NCBI GenBank assembly: GCA_030065195.1
Contig: JASJDE010000007.1
Coordinates: 1-37,885 of the forward strand
Length of the DNA stretch: 37,885 bases
Direction of reading: 5' to 3'
Source of the DNA: Erythrobacter sp.
GTDB taxonomy: Bacteria > Pseudomonadota > Alphaproteobacteria > Sphingomonadales > Sphingomonadaceae
This document shows, in pieces, positions 7,579 to 15,801 of the stretch (its first letter is position 1; each line of letters begins with the position of its first letter). A program made the position numbers and the translations under genes. The notes beneath the pieces are model-generated. The model had not been told where the DNA came from and ran no database searches. It worked only from the letters and a program-made list of their open reading frames with translations.

Positions 7579-7947
7579 ATGTTCACATCCGTCACTCCCG
7601 TTTGCCCCGTTTCCGACATGCAAAGGACCCTTCAATTCTGGCAAACGCTCGGTTTTGAATTGAGCTTCGTGGACAACTCCGACCCGAAAGCCGCCGCATA
7701 TTGCGGGGTCAGACGCGGCGCATTGGAAATTCATCTCCAGGCCTTCACAACCGATCAACTGAGATTCACCCAGACCATGGCGCTGCGGGTCTGGATGGAA
7801 AGCCGAGAGAAGCTGGATGCACTGGCCGAGGAGTGGGCACCGCATAATGTCATCTCGGCGCCGCTAGCGGACAGGCCTTGGGGAAACAGGGAGTTCGGCC
7901 TCTACGACCCCGACAAGACGCCCTTCTTCTTCTGCGTCGACATCTAG
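7579..7947 (+). CDS. VOC-fold protein (glyoxalase/bleomycin-resistance type)
   Basis: A 122-residue single-module protein from ATG 7579. The frame remains open to 7480, but those extra residues have no family match and the VOC fold begins exactly at TSVTPVCPVSDMQRTLQFWQ. It shows LEIHL (metal or ligand-site Glu), ALRVWM, and the closing GNREFGLYDPDKTPFFFCVD. Members bind antibiotics, isomerise or cleave small molecules, or act as dioxygenases. The substrate cannot be read from the sequence. The 274 bases back to hsp20 hold the divergent promoters. Its stop codon lies inside an inverted repeat shared with the aroQ leader. Confidence 0.85.
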   Translation: MFTSVTPVCPVSDMQRTLQFWQTLGFELSFVDNSDPKAAAYCGVRRGALEIHLQAFTTDQLRFTQTMALRVWMESREKLDALAEEWAPHNVISAPLADRPWGNREFGLYDPDKTPFFFCVDI

Positions 7948-7992
7948 CGGGTGTGGCCACTTCGCTCCTTTTCCGAAGCGGGAACACCCGCT
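7946..7992 (+). promoter_or_regulatory. Competing hairpins between the VOC gene and aroQ
   Basis: AGCGGGTGT (7946-7954) is the exact reverse complement of ACACCCGCT (7984-7992). A second copy of the left arm, AGCGGG (7977-7982), pairs with CCCGCT (7987-7992) across AACA. The two hairpins share the same right arm, so they are mutually exclusive, and they end six bases before the aroQ GTG. No T-run follows. It could be a terminator for the upstream gene or a translational control element. Confidence 0.45.
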
Positions 7993-7997
7993 AACCC

Positions 7998-8444
7998 GTG
8001 AACATGTCCAACACGGTTTTTGTCCTCAATGGCCCCAATCTCAACTTGCTCGGCCTGCGCGAGCCTGAGATTTACGGATCGACCACACTCGACGAGATCG
8101 CCGGCATGCTGGAAGACCGTGCGCGCGATCTCGGATTGGCTATCGACATGCGCCAGACCAATCACGAAGGAATGTTGGTCGACTGGCTGCATGAAGCCCA
8201 GGCCGAAGGCGCGCGGGCGGTGCTGCTCAATGCAGCCGCCTACACACACACTTCGATCGCTTTGCTCGATGCGATCAAGGCGATACGCGTCCCGGTTATC
8301 GAAGTGCACCTGTCCGACCCGAAAACGCGCGAAAGCTTTCGGCACAACTCCTATGTCGGGATGGCCGCTGCCAAGACGATCGAAGGACACGGCCCCGACA
8401 GTTACCGTATTGCACTGGAAGCCGTCGCAGCTGGCGAAGTCTGA
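7998..8444 (+). CDS. aroQ: Type II 3-dehydroquinate dehydratase
   Basis: Catalyses the third step of the shikimate pathway, 3-dehydroquinate to 3-dehydroshikimate, as a cytoplasmic dodecamer. The 148-residue length is normal. Family motifs are VLNGPNLNLLGLREPEIYG (with the catalytic Tyr), RQTNHEGMLVDWLHEA, LLNAAAYTHTSIALLDA, IEVHLSDPKTRESFRHNSYV (catalytic His and Arg). It reads from GTG 7998 or ATG 8004; neither has a clear Shine-Dalgarno, and the hairpins immediately upstream may matter. accB starts 97 bases downstream, the common aroQ-accB-accC order of alphaproteobacteria. Confidence 0.96.
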   Translation: MNMSNTVFVLNGPNLNLLGLREPEIYGSTTLDEIAGMLEDRARDLGLAIDMRQTNHEGMLVDWLHEAQAEGARAVLLNAAAYTHTSIALLDAIKAIRVPVIEVHLSDPKTRESFRHNSYVGMAAAKTIEGHGPDSYRIALEAVAAGEV

Positions 8445-8457
8445 GCGCCGGCTGCTT

Positions 8458-8507
8458 TTGCAGAAATTGCAAGGATTGCCACTTGCCAGCCGCAATTTGC
8501 AGGAATA
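8458..8507 (+). promoter_or_regulatory. Repeat-rich leader upstream of accB
   Basis: In the 97 bases before accB, AAATTGC (8464-8470) and GCAATTT (8492-8498) form an inverted repeat. TTTGCAGAAATT (8458-8469) and TTTGCAGGAATA (8496-8507) form an imperfect direct repeat. This may be an operator or promoter site for the accBC operon. No regulator is assigned. Confidence 0.35.
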
Positions 8508-8541
8508 ACGACCCGCGCAACCAACTACCCAAGGGGCATGC

Positions 8542-9069
8542 ATGGCCAACGATAAGCCAGGTGCCGGAAAGAATTCCGGCATGAATATCGATTCCGATCT
8601 CGTCCGCGAACTCGCAGAGCTTCTCAACGAGACCGGCCTCACCGAAATCGAAGTCGAAGATGACGATCGCAAGATCCGCGTCGCGCGAGACATGGGCGGT
8701 GGTGGCGCCGGTGGCCTCACACCGGCTCAAATCACCGCTCTCACAGGTCGCTTCCCGAGCGCTCCGGAACCGGCCGCGACGCCCGCACCGGCGGCTGCCG
8801 CCCCAACGTCCGAACCAGCTCCGGCCGAAGATCACGGCGATGCGCTCAAGTCGCCAATGGTCGGGACCGTCTATCTCGCGCCGGAACCCGGAGCGGCCAA
8901 CTTCGTCAAAGCGGGCGACAGCGTGTCCGAAGGCGATACCTTGCTGATCGTCGAGGCGATGAAGGTCATGAATCCAATCACCGCCGACAAGTCGGGCACG
9001 GTCAAGTCAATCCTGGTCGAAAATGCCCAGCCGGTCGAATACGACCAGCCGCTGGTCGTCATCGGCTGA
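8542..9069 (+). CDS. accB: Biotin carboxyl carrier protein of acetyl-CoA carboxylase
   Basis: A 175-residue protein that carries biotin between AccC and the carboxyltransferase in the first committed step of fatty-acid synthesis. The N-terminal helix (residues 15-50) is followed by an Ala/Pro-rich flexible linker (about 70-98) and a biotinyl domain with VEAMKVMN, in which Lys141 is the biotinylation site. The ATG at 8542 has AAGGGG upstream. A later Met at residue 14 begins the part shared with shorter homologues. accC follows after 10 bases. Confidence 0.96.
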   Translation: MANDKPGAGKNSGMNIDSDLVRELAELLNETGLTEIEVEDDDRKIRVARDMGGGGAGGLTPAQITALTGRFPSAPEPAATPAPAAAAPTSEPAPAEDHGDALKSPMVGTVYLAPEPGAANFVKAGDSVSEGDTLLIVEAMKVMNPITADKSGTVKSILVENAQPVEYDQPLVVIG

Positions 9070-9079
9070 GCGAACGCCC

Positions 9080-10429
9080 ATGAGTATCACCCGCATCCTG
9101 ATCGCCAATCGCGGCGAAATCGCTTTGCGCATCCATCGCGCCGCGCACGAAATGGGGATCGAGACTGTTGCGGTGCATTCCACCGCCGATGCCGACGCGA
9201 TGCACGTGCGGCTCGCCGACCATGCAGTCTGCATCGGTCCGCCCGCCGCAGCCGAAAGTTACCTCAATCACGCCGCGATCATTTCCGCGGCCGAAGTCGC
9301 CGGATGCGACGCAATCCACCCCGGCTACGGCTTCCTGTCCGAGAACGCCAAGTTCGCCGAAATCGTCGAAGCGCACGACATCAAGTGGATCGGCCCCAAG
9401 CCCGAACATATCGTCACGATGGGCGACAAGGTGCAGGCCAAGAAGACCGCAGGCGAGCTAGGCCTGCCCTTGGTTCCCGGCTCGGACGGCGCAATCGACG
9501 ACCCGGAAGAAGGCCGGAAGATCGCAGCCGAAGTCGGCTACCCGGTGATCATCAAGGCTGCGTCGGGCGGCGGCGGACGCGGAATGAAAGTCTGCGAAAG
9601 CGAAGACCAGCTCGAAACACTGATGCAGCAAGCCGGCAGCGAAGCCAAAGCCGCGTTCGGCGACGCGACCGTTTATATCGAGAAATATCTCGGCAATCCG
9701 CGCCACATCGAATTCCAGGTGTTCGGCGACGGCAACGGCAATGCGATTCATCTGGGCGAGCGCGATTGCTCGCTCCAGCGCCGCCACCAGAAGGTGCTCG
9801 AAGAAGCGCCCTCCCCCGTCATCACGCAGGAAGAGCGGATGCGGATGGGCGAAGTCTGTTCCAAGGCGATGCGCGATATGGGCTATCGCGGTGCCGGGAC
9901 GATCGAATTCCTGTGGGAAAACGGCGAGTTCTACTTCATCGAAATGAACACCCGGCTGCAGGTCGAGCATCCCGTGACCGAAGCGATAACCGGGGTGGAC
10001 CTGGTGCGCGAACAGATCCGTATTGCGGCGGGCAAGCCGCTGTCGGTCGCGCAGGACGATCTCGAGTTCAGGGGTCACGCGATCGAGTGCCGGATCAACG
10101 CTGAAGACCCGTTCACTTTCGCCCCCTCTCCCGGCAAGGTCACCTATTACCACCCGGCCGGCGGGATGCATGTTCGGGTCGATTCAGGGCTGTATGCGGG
10201 CTATTCGATACCGCCCTATTACGACAGCATGATCGCCAAGCTGATCGTCTATGGTCGCGACCGCGAGGGCTGCATCATGCGCCTGCGCCGTGCGCTCGAG
10301 GAAATGGTTGTCGAAGGCGTGAAGACCAACATCCCGCTGCACCAGGAACTCCTGCACCAAGACGACGTGCTGCACGGCGACTATTCGATCAAGTGGCTGG
10401 AAGAATGGCTGGCGGAGCGCGAAGGGTAG
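9080..10429 (+). CDS. accC: Biotin carboxylase of acetyl-CoA carboxylase
   Basis: A 449-residue ATP-grasp enzyme that carboxylates the biotin on AccB. It starts [20 protein letters not shown], with the glycine-rich ATP loop [13 protein letters not shown] near residue 160, the metal and biotin-site stretch [19 protein letters not shown] near residue 290, and the C-terminal block typical of AccC rather than of pyruvate or propionyl-CoA carboxylase. The ATG at 9080 is chosen because the family N-terminus begins there; an in-frame start at 9023 would overlap accB. The gene ends four bases from the convergent TetR gene. Confidence 0.97.
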   Translation: MSITRILIANRGEIALRIHRAAHEMGIETVAVHSTADADAMHVRLADHAVCIGPPAAAESYLNHAAIISAAEVAGCDAIHPGYGFLSENAKFAEIVEAHDIKWIGPKPEHIVTMGDKVQAKKTAGELGLPLVPGSDGAIDDPEEGRKIAAEVGYPVIIKAASGGGGRGMKVCESEDQLETLMQQAGSEAKAAFGDATVYIEKYLGNPRHIEFQVFGDGNGNAIHLGERDCSLQRRHQKVLEEAPSPVITQEERMRMGEVCSKAMRDMGYRGAGTIEFLWENGEFYFIEMNTRLQVEHPVTEAITGVDLVREQIRIAAGKPLSVAQDDLEFRGHAIECRINAEDPFTFAPSPGKVTYYHPAGGMHVRVDSGLYAGYSIPPYYDSMIAKLIVYGRDREGCIMRLRRALEEMVVEGVKTNIPLHQELLHQDDVLHGDYSIKWLEEWLAEREG

Positions 10430-10433
10430 CCGC

Positions 10434-11012
10434 TTAGGCCGCCATCGACGCAACCAATCCGTCGATCACCGGGCCGATTTGCGAATTCGGCGCGTCCGGA
10501 TTGCGTTGCTGTTCGAAGGACGCCTCGGCCATCAAAGCGTTGAGAAAACGCGCGGTCAGCGTGGGATTGGCCAATGCAATTTCACCGCGCTCGTGCGCTT
10601 CGGCGAGCAGGCTTTCAAAGACTCTCAGGCTGAAGCGATCCTCGATGGCCTTGGCGCGCATTGGACCCAGCGCCTCGGGGCCGATCTCGAACAGGATCTG
10701 CGCAACGTCGGGGTCCTGCACTTCGGCGAGCCATGCGACGCACGCTTCGCGCAGCCGCACGAGCGGAGGGGTGTCTGGATCGACCGTGGCCGAGGCGCGC
10801 TCGATAGCGCCGCGCGATTCGGCCTCGTAGATCGCCTCGACGATCTCGGTCTTGCTTTTGAAGTGATGGTAGAGCGCACCTTTGCTCAAGCCGGTCTCGG
10901 CCAGCATCTTTGCGGTCGTGGTAGCCTCTAGGCCCTGATCCAGAAGCGATTTTCGGAACGCTGCAAGCAACGCCGCGCGCGTCGTCTCGGACCTTTGTTT
11001 CTGTGTGACCAT
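10434..11012 (-). CDS. TetR-family transcriptional regulator
   Basis: A 192-residue protein with a typical TetR helix-turn-helix at about residues 10-57: TRAALLAAFRKSLLDQGLEATTTAKMLAETGLSKGALYHHFKSKTEIVEA (shown here in part as family pattern). The C-terminal ligand domain is Ala- and Glu-rich and not informative. It is divergent from the SnoaL-like gene, and a near-perfect palindrome lies between them, so it probably represses itself and that gene. The inducer is unknown. Confidence 0.9.
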   Translation of the reverse strand: MVTQKQRSETTRAALLAAFRKSLLDQGLEATTTAKMLAETGLSKGALYHHFKSKTEIVEAIYEAESRGAIERASATVDPDTPPLVRLREACVAWLAEVQDPDVAQILFEIGPEALGPMRAKAIEDRFSLRVFESLLAEAHERGEIALANPTLTARFLNALMAEASFEQQRNPDAPNSQIGPVIDGLVASMAA

Positions 11013-11049
11013 GGCGGGCCTTTACACGTTTCCCCGATCTGCATAAAAC

Positions 11050-11066
11050 AAACCAACGGTCGGTTT
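11050..11066. promoter_or_regulatory. TetR-type operator palindrome
   Basis: AAACCAACGGTCGGTTT is a 17-base inverted repeat with one mismatch between arms (AAACCAAC versus AAACCGAC) around a central G. It is in the 89-base divergent region between the TetR gene and the SnoaL-like gene. Arms of the ACCGAC/GTCGGT type are common for TetR-family regulators. The palindrome is seen; binding is inferred. Confidence 0.65.
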
Positions 11067-11101
11067 ATTTCTTACTCGATCTAATCCCTATGGAGACGCC
11101 C

Positions 11102-11470
11102 ATGCAAGCCGCAATCGAAAACCTGACCAAGATGATGGCGATCTGGAACACGACCGACCCCGCCGAAATCGAACGGCTGGCCGAAGAGGCACTGGAGCAT
11201 AACGTCCATTTTGCCGATCCCAACCACAACATCGTCGGGCGAAAGGCCTTCGTTGAGATGGTCCACCTGGTGCAGTCGCAAATTCCCGGCGCGGTCTACG
11301 CCCGCAACAGCGAGATCGACGTCCAGAACAACTTCTGCCGCTATCACTGGAAGATCGACATGGGCGACAAGCGGCTGATGAATGGCTTCGACATGACCGA
11401 AGTCAACGATTCCGGGAAGATCGCAAAGGTGATCGGCTTCTTCGGGCTGCTCGAGCGCGGGGACGCCTGA
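11102..11470 (+). CDS. SnoaL-like / NTF2-fold protein
   Basis: A 122-residue protein from ATG 11102, which has GGAGA seven bases upstream. The in-frame ATG at 11090 contains that SD and is less likely. The cone-shaped NTF2 fold is suggested by the pattern IENLTKMMAIWNTTDPAEIERLA, HFADPNHNIVGRKAFVEMV, and the strand run IDVQNNFCRYHWKIDMGDKRLMNGFDMTEV. Relatives are polyketide cyclases, isomerases or binding proteins. The divergent TetR gene and shared operator suggest induction by a small molecule. The substrate is unknown. Confidence 0.8.
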   Translation: MQAAIENLTKMMAIWNTTDPAEIERLAEEALEHNVHFADPNHNIVGRKAFVEMVHLVQSQIPGAVYARNSEIDVQNNFCRYHWKIDMGDKRLMNGFDMTEVNDSGKIAKVIGFFGLLERGDA

Positions 11471-11479
11471 GAGGCCGCC

Positions 11480-12622
11480 CTACTCCCCGGCTTCGTCGAT
11501 CGCGTCCACAAACGCGCTCGCCGCAGCCATCAATCCTTCGTAGCGACCGAATGCCAAGCCATCGTTGCGATTGCACAGCGCGATGACGCCGTAATCGCGC
11601 TCGACGAAGCGAGCATAATGGGCGTTGAAGCCGACCCATCCGCCGCTGTGCTGAAGCAGGGTCTCGCCCTCGTCGGTGCGGCTGACATTCATGCCAAAGG
11701 CGTAGCCGGTTTCTGCCGCCCCCTCCCCACCGGGCAAGTCGGCATCTGCAACGTAGGGCGTGTGCAGCTTTGCGATGAAGGCCTTGCCTCCGGGAAAGTC
11801 GCCGCTCGCCAACACGCGATCCCATTTCGCCATATCGGCGAGCGTCGTGTGCACCCCGCCATCACCGACCCAGTCGAGATTGGTCATGCCGATCGTCAGG
11901 GAACCGTCTTCGTGCGCAGTGTGGCCCAGCGCGCGGCGCGGCACGATCTCGCGGACGTCGTCGTAGAAGAGGGTGTCGGACATGCCGGCAGGGGCAAAAA
12001 TCTCCGCGTCAGCGAATTCGCGCAGAGTTTTGCCGCTGACCCGCTCGACCACCTGCCCAAGCAGGAAATAGGCCAGGTTGGAATATTTGAACCCTGCACC
12101 TGCTTCATGCTCCAGCGGCTTTGTCGCCACCGCCGCATAGAACTGCTCGGTCGTCCAGTAATCCTGATCGCCGAAACGGAACGTCTCGCCGGGGCGAACC
12201 TCGAACCCGCCATAATCGCCCATCCCGCTGATATGGTGGATCATTTGCCGGACGGTAACCGGACGCACGTATTCGGTGAGATCGGGGAGATAGGTCCGCA
12301 CGTCGGCGTCGAGATCGAGGTCGCCGCGCTCGGCAAGAATGGCAATGGCGGTCGCGGTGAATTGCTTCGAGACCGAAGCGATCCGGAAGACGCTTTCGCT
12401 GTCGATCGGTACCCCATGTTCGAGATTGGCCATTCCATAGCTGCGCTCGAACAGGAATTCGCCATTGCGCGTAATCCCGACGGCGCATCCGGCCGTGCGG
12501 GTGTTGTCGAAACCGGAAAAGACGGCATCGAGCCTTTCGGACGGAGATTGAGCCAAAGCGGAAGTGCCCTGAATGCACAGGGCCATTCCCAGACTTACCG
12601 TCGCAATCGTCCTTGAAATCAT
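11480..12622 (-). CDS. Exported serine hydrolase, beta-lactamase/penicillin-binding protein class C type
   Basis: A 380-residue product from ATG 12622, which has GGGAG nine bases upstream; the frame extends to 12715 without support. A signal peptide (residues 1-24, ending SALAQ) is followed by the alpha/beta serine hydrolase domain. The catalytic S83-V-S-K86 tetrad element, Y180-S-N182 and H325-S-G327 match the S-x-x-K, Y-x-N and H-x-G triad. Members include class C beta-lactamases, D-aminopeptidases and esterases. It lacks features that would mark it as a true AmpC. It is periplasmic by the signal. It sits after the M14-GCS2 run with a gap of 141 bases. Confidence 0.88.
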   Translation of the reverse strand: MISRTIATVSLGMALCIQGTSALAQSPSERLDAVFSGFDNTRTAGCAVGITRNGEFLFERSYGMANLEHGVPIDSESVFRIASVSKQFTATAIAILAERGDLDLDADVRTYLPDLTEYVRPVTVRQMIHHISGMGDYGGFEVRPGETFRFGDQDYWTTEQFYAAVATKPLEHEAGAGFKYSNLAYFLLGQVVERVSGKTLREFADAEIFAPAGMSDTLFYDDVREIVPRRALGHTAHEDGSLTIGMTNLDWVGDGGVHTTLADMAKWDRVLASGDFPGGKAFIAKLHTPYVADADLPGGEGAAETGYAFGMNVSRTDEGETLLQHSGGWVGFNAHYARFVERDYGVIALCNRNDGLAFGRYEGLMAAASAFVDAIDEAGE

Positions 12623-12763
12623 CGGCTTCACTCCCAATCCCCCAGGCCGTGAAGTCTGGATCATCGCGCCGGGATACTCTCCGCAGATTCGACCAATGAC
12701 GAATGTAATCGACAAATGGTCCGCCTACCGAAGGCGTGTTTCAGGCTGCTCAAGCCGGTGGAG

Positions 12764-13780
12764 CTAACTCCGTTCCACCTGCAGCCTTTCCATCAGGTAA
12801 CACAGGCAGTCCTGCCGAATGATGCGCTCGTCCGTCGTCAGCATGGCGGGAATGGCAGACCTTGTGAGACGCAGTTCCCCACCGTCGACGGAGAAGAACG
12901 CGCTTGCCAGATCGCGCCCGCCTTCGTCGATCGCTTCGAGCGGCATCGGATGGTTGGTGCGGCCGATTAATGTGCCGCCATCGATCGGCTCGAAATTCAA
13001 GCGGTCGAGACCGCCTTCCAGTCGCAGCCAGGACCGGTTTTGATCGTCGGAGAAATCGATCTCCGATTTCACCCGGACTTGCACGAGTGTGTGAAACAGC
13101 TCGAATTCGTCCCCCCGCACACCGCCAGAGGGCAACTCTGCCAAGGTCAGGACCGATTCCAGAAACCGCCCGGCGGCTTGGGCATTCTCTTCTCGCCCCG
13201 GCTGCCCGCATTCGATCGTGATCGCCGGGATCGAGCCGCTGAAGGACGCGGTCTGCGTGCCCGGCAGTCCCCGAAAGAGCACACCCTTGGGAGCAAACAT
13301 CGAAGAGAGGCCCATGACTCGCGCATCCTTCACGCAGAGCACCGCATAATGCGGATTGCGGCCCGTATTGTTGTGGATGTCGATTGCCGCAAAGGCTTCG
13401 CGCTCGATCACACGCCGGTGCACCTCTGCCATGGTGCGCGCCTCCGGGCTGTCGATATCACTCTCGGCCCCCGGCCAAATACGATTGAAATCCGGTTGTC
13501 CGGGAAGCTTTCGCCGTCCCTCCCGGGCCGCCTCGACATTGCCGATCAGCAGCATGAGCGGGCGCGGCAACGGCGCGCCTGCGAACCGGCGCAAAACGCG
13601 CTGGATCGCGCCAAGACCCGAATCCTCGTTGCCGTGAATCAACGCCGACACAAACAAGGGAGCGCCAGATCGCCCGGGCAATTCGATCAGCGTCGGACTG
13701 CCCAGCAATGCATGGAGGTTGCGTGCCTCGCAATCGAGCAGCCCAGCGGGAACTGCGTCGAGGATCGTGAGCGTAGTCAC
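12764..13780 (-). CDS. M14-family amidohydrolase, succinylglutamate desuccinylase/aspartoacylase type
   Basis: A 338-residue zinc hydrolase. HGNE at 49-52 gives two zinc ligands, DIHNN places the third at H136, DFNRIWPG near 97-104 resembles the substrate-binding Asn-Arg pair, and TIECGQ places the catalytic Glu at 190. These enzymes remove acyl groups from amino acids (succinylglutamate, acetylaspartate) or trim glutamate tails, as RimB-type proteins do. It starts at GTG 13780, 19 bases after the GCS2 ligase stop, and is co-directional with it. The pairing suggests that it undoes an amide bond made by the ligase. No signal peptide is seen. Confidence 0.82.
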   Translation of the reverse strand: MTTLTILDAVPAGLLDCEARNLHALLGSPTLIELPGRSGAPLFVSALIHGNEDSGLGAIQRVLRRFAGAPLPRPLMLLIGNVEAAREGRRKLPGQPDFNRIWPGAESDIDSPEARTMAEVHRRVIEREAFAAIDIHNNTGRNPHYAVLCVKDARVMGLSSMFAPKGVLFRGLPGTQTASFSGSIPAITIECGQPGREENAQAAGRFLESVLTLAELPSGGVRGDEFELFHTLVQVRVKSEIDFSDDQNRSWLRLEGGLDRLNFEPIDGGTLIGRTNHPMPLEAIDEGGRDLASAFFSVDGGELRLTRSAIPAMLTTDERIIRQDCLCYLMERLQVERS

Positions 13781-13799
13781 GCCTTGCCGAAATCTCGCC

Positions 13800-15221
13800 T
13801 CAGATCGGCCATTCGTGGACCGGAAGGCCGGACTTCTGGTTCGCCAGATAGTCGGCGGTCAGACGATGGACGTCACCGTGGCGTTCAAAATGCGATAGCT
13901 GCCAAGTCGCTCCATTGCGCCCGCTTGCCAGCCGCGAAGACACGGTGGCGATGTACTTGTCGATCAGGTCTTCGGCCATTCCTTGCGCGCGCAGGCCCCG
14001 CTCCGCCATTGGCAAGAGTTCCTCGAGGACGCTTCTGACAGGGCGGCGGCCCCGCTTGCCGAACCAGTCGATCTCGGCATCGAGCCCGTGGCGGGCGGCT
14101 GCATAGAAATTGCCGCGCGCCCGTTCAAACGGCAATTCGGCCATTGCAGCGTCAACATAGGTCGAAAGCTCGTGGACGGCGCCGAAATAGAGCGCCGCAT
14201 TGGCCATCATGTCGAGCACGCTGGGGCCCGCCGGCATGACCCGCTGCTCGATCCGGATGTGCGGCGCCCCGTCGGTGTCGAACCCGACCAACGGACGCAC
14301 CCATCGCCATAGCGTGCCATTGTGCAGCTTGAGACAGGGAAACGCAGCATCCTTCCGGTCGCTGCAAAAGGGCAGCATCACCGGGTATTCGTCGAGGTTC
14401 TCCTCGAACACTTCGACAAGATCGCCCCGCGCGTACTCCGATCCGAACGTCACCCTCTGGCGCGATCGGGGTTGCGCGAGAGCCTGTTCGAACACCGGGA
14501 TTCGCGTTTCGTGCCACAGCGCCCTGCCGAACAGGAACGGCGCGTTGGCCGAGATCGCAACCAGCGGGGCGCACAGGATCAACGAAGCGTTGTAGGCGCG
14601 CAGCATCGCGTCGGGCGGCAGCTGGAGATGCAATTGCAGCGATGTGGTGGCCGCTTCCAGCATGACGTCCTGATACGATGCCGCAAAGCCCGGCGATCCC
14701 GCCCTGCAACCGTCGATGTCGACCACGATAGGTTCGCCGCCGCGCATCCGCATCGCTTCGCGATTGAGCGCGCTGTAGCGGTTCGAGGGGGTCATCATGT
14801 CGAGCGAAAGATCTTCCTCCCGCAAGGTCGGGAGGGTGCCGATCGCAATCACCGTGTCGACATCGTCATGCGCGTTCGCGGCGCATTTCCGCATCGTTTC
14901 GCTCAGATGCGCGTGCATGCGACCGAGCCCCTCGCCGGCGAGGGTTTCGACCGGTGTGTTGATTTCGACATTGAAGCGCGAAAGTTCGGAAACGACCGAT
15001 TCGTCGGCAAGCCGTTCGAGGAACCTCTGATTATGCGGCGCCGGAAAGAAATTGTGATCGATCAGCCATGCTTCGAGCTCAAGGCCGATTGTCGGGCCGA
15101 TGTCGGACAGCTTGCCATCGCCGTGCAATCGGCGCAGCAGCTGAGTCTCCCGCGTGAGACGTTCGCCGAATTCGGCGAAATCCGACTCGGCGAAACTGGC
15201 TGCGCTGATCTCCTGCCCCAT
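13800..15221 (-). CDS. GCS2-family glutamate-cysteine ligase-like carboxylate-amine ligase
   Basis: A 473-residue product from ATG 15221; the frame is open to 15341 but those residues overlap the GFA gene and have no family match. It shows the GCS2 ATP-site motif PTIGLELEAWLIDHNF, the stretch FNVEINTP, the histidine- and Gln-rich loop TTSLQLHLQLPPD, and PHIRIEQRVMPAGPSVLDMMANAALYFG. Family members join an amino acid carboxylate to an amine with ATP (glutamate-cysteine ligase, YbdK and relatives). It is longer than YbdK, and the true substrate is not evident. It follows the GFA gene by 82 bases and precedes the M14 amidohydrolase by 19. Confidence 0.8.
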   Translation of the reverse strand: MGQEISAASFAESDFAEFGERLTRETQLLRRLHGDGKLSDIGPTIGLELEAWLIDHNFFPAPHNQRFLERLADESVVSELSRFNVEINTPVETLAGEGLGRMHAHLSETMRKCAANAHDDVDTVIAIGTLPTLREEDLSLDMMTPSNRYSALNREAMRMRGGEPIVVDIDGCRAGSPGFAASYQDVMLEAATTSLQLHLQLPPDAMLRAYNASLILCAPLVAISANAPFLFGRALWHETRIPVFEQALAQPRSRQRVTFGSEYARGDLVEVFEENLDEYPVMLPFCSDRKDAAFPCLKLHNGTLWRWVRPLVGFDTDGAPHIRIEQRVMPAGPSVLDMMANAALYFGAVHELSTYVDAAMAELPFERARGNFYAAARHGLDAEIDWFGKRGRRPVRSVLEELLPMAERGLRAQGMAEDLIDKYIATVSSRLASGRNGATWQLSHFERHGDVHRLTADYLANQKSGLPVHEWPI

Positions 15222-15303
15222 TGCCGTTATCCGCGCCCGGACCGCCTCACGCCGAAATGCCCGCAATTCTCCAGATGACGGTTCTGAAACTCGTCGCGTC
15301 GCA

Positions 15304-15777
15304 TCACTCGAACACAAACCCCGCAGCCCGCGCTTCGGCAATCACCTCTTCGCCGGTCTTCATCGGACTTTTCTGCGCCAGGTCGTACCAATCCGGTTTC
15401 TCGTCGACGAAGATCTGCTGCAGGATACCCAGGCCCTTGGGAACTTCGAACAGCCCGGCAAGATAACTCGTGTGCCCGGTCGGCGTGAATTCGTACCAGA
15501 GATTGCTCCCGCACGTCTTGCAGAATGCCCGCTCGGCCCATTCGCTCGACTTGTAGACCGAGATGGAATCGCGGCCCGAAACATCGGCGCTTTCGCCGCT
15601 AAGTCCGCCGAGAAAGGTGCCTGACCAGCGCACGCACATATCGCAATGGCAGATATCGACCAGCGGCCGGGTGCCATGGAGCGTGATCTTTACCGCACCG
15701 CACAGGCAACGACCTTCCAGCGGTTGGGCGAGACGTTCCGGCTCACCTTCCTCAACCCCGAACATCTCGTCGCTCAT
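15304..15777 (-). CDS. GFA-family (glutathione-dependent formaldehyde-activating type) zinc protein
   Basis: A 157-residue protein with the zinc-binding pattern of the GFA or CENP-V/Mss4-like fold: CLCGAVKI near residue 24, CHCDMCVRWSG near residue 44, and FCKTCGSNLWYEF near residue 85. Gfa spontaneous-reaction enhancers and many uncharacterised proteins share it. Glutathione binding is plausible but not proven, because most family members lack the experimental link. It lies 24 bases after the Lrp gene and 82 before the GCS2 ligase, so it likely belongs to the same transcript. Confidence 0.85.
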   Translation of the reverse strand: MSDEMFGVEEGEPERLAQPLEGRCLCGAVKITLHGTRPLVDICHCDMCVRWSGTFLGGLSGESADVSGRDSISVYKSSEWAERAFCKTCGSNLWYEFTPTGHTSYLAGLFEVPKGLGILQQIFVDEKPDWYDLAQKSPMKTGEEVIAEARAAGFVFE

Positions 15778-15801
15778 ATCGTGGCTTTCTTCGCTTTGGC
15801 G

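Noticed and set aside
6052-7947. Prophage or gene-transfer-agent remnant around the holin-like gene
   Set aside because: No capsid, terminase, tail or lysin gene is present. All neighbours are ordinary chromosomal genes.
12529-12715. Upstream start for the serine hydrolase at 12715
   Set aside because: The extra residues precede a clear signal peptide that begins at the preferred ATG 12622 with a Shine-Dalgarno.
13800-15221. Canonical glutathione biosynthesis gene gshA
   Set aside because: The motif and length fit the broader GCS2 ligase family, but there is no gshB nearby, and the pairing with an M14 amidohydrolase points elsewhere. It remains possible but is not supported enough to name.
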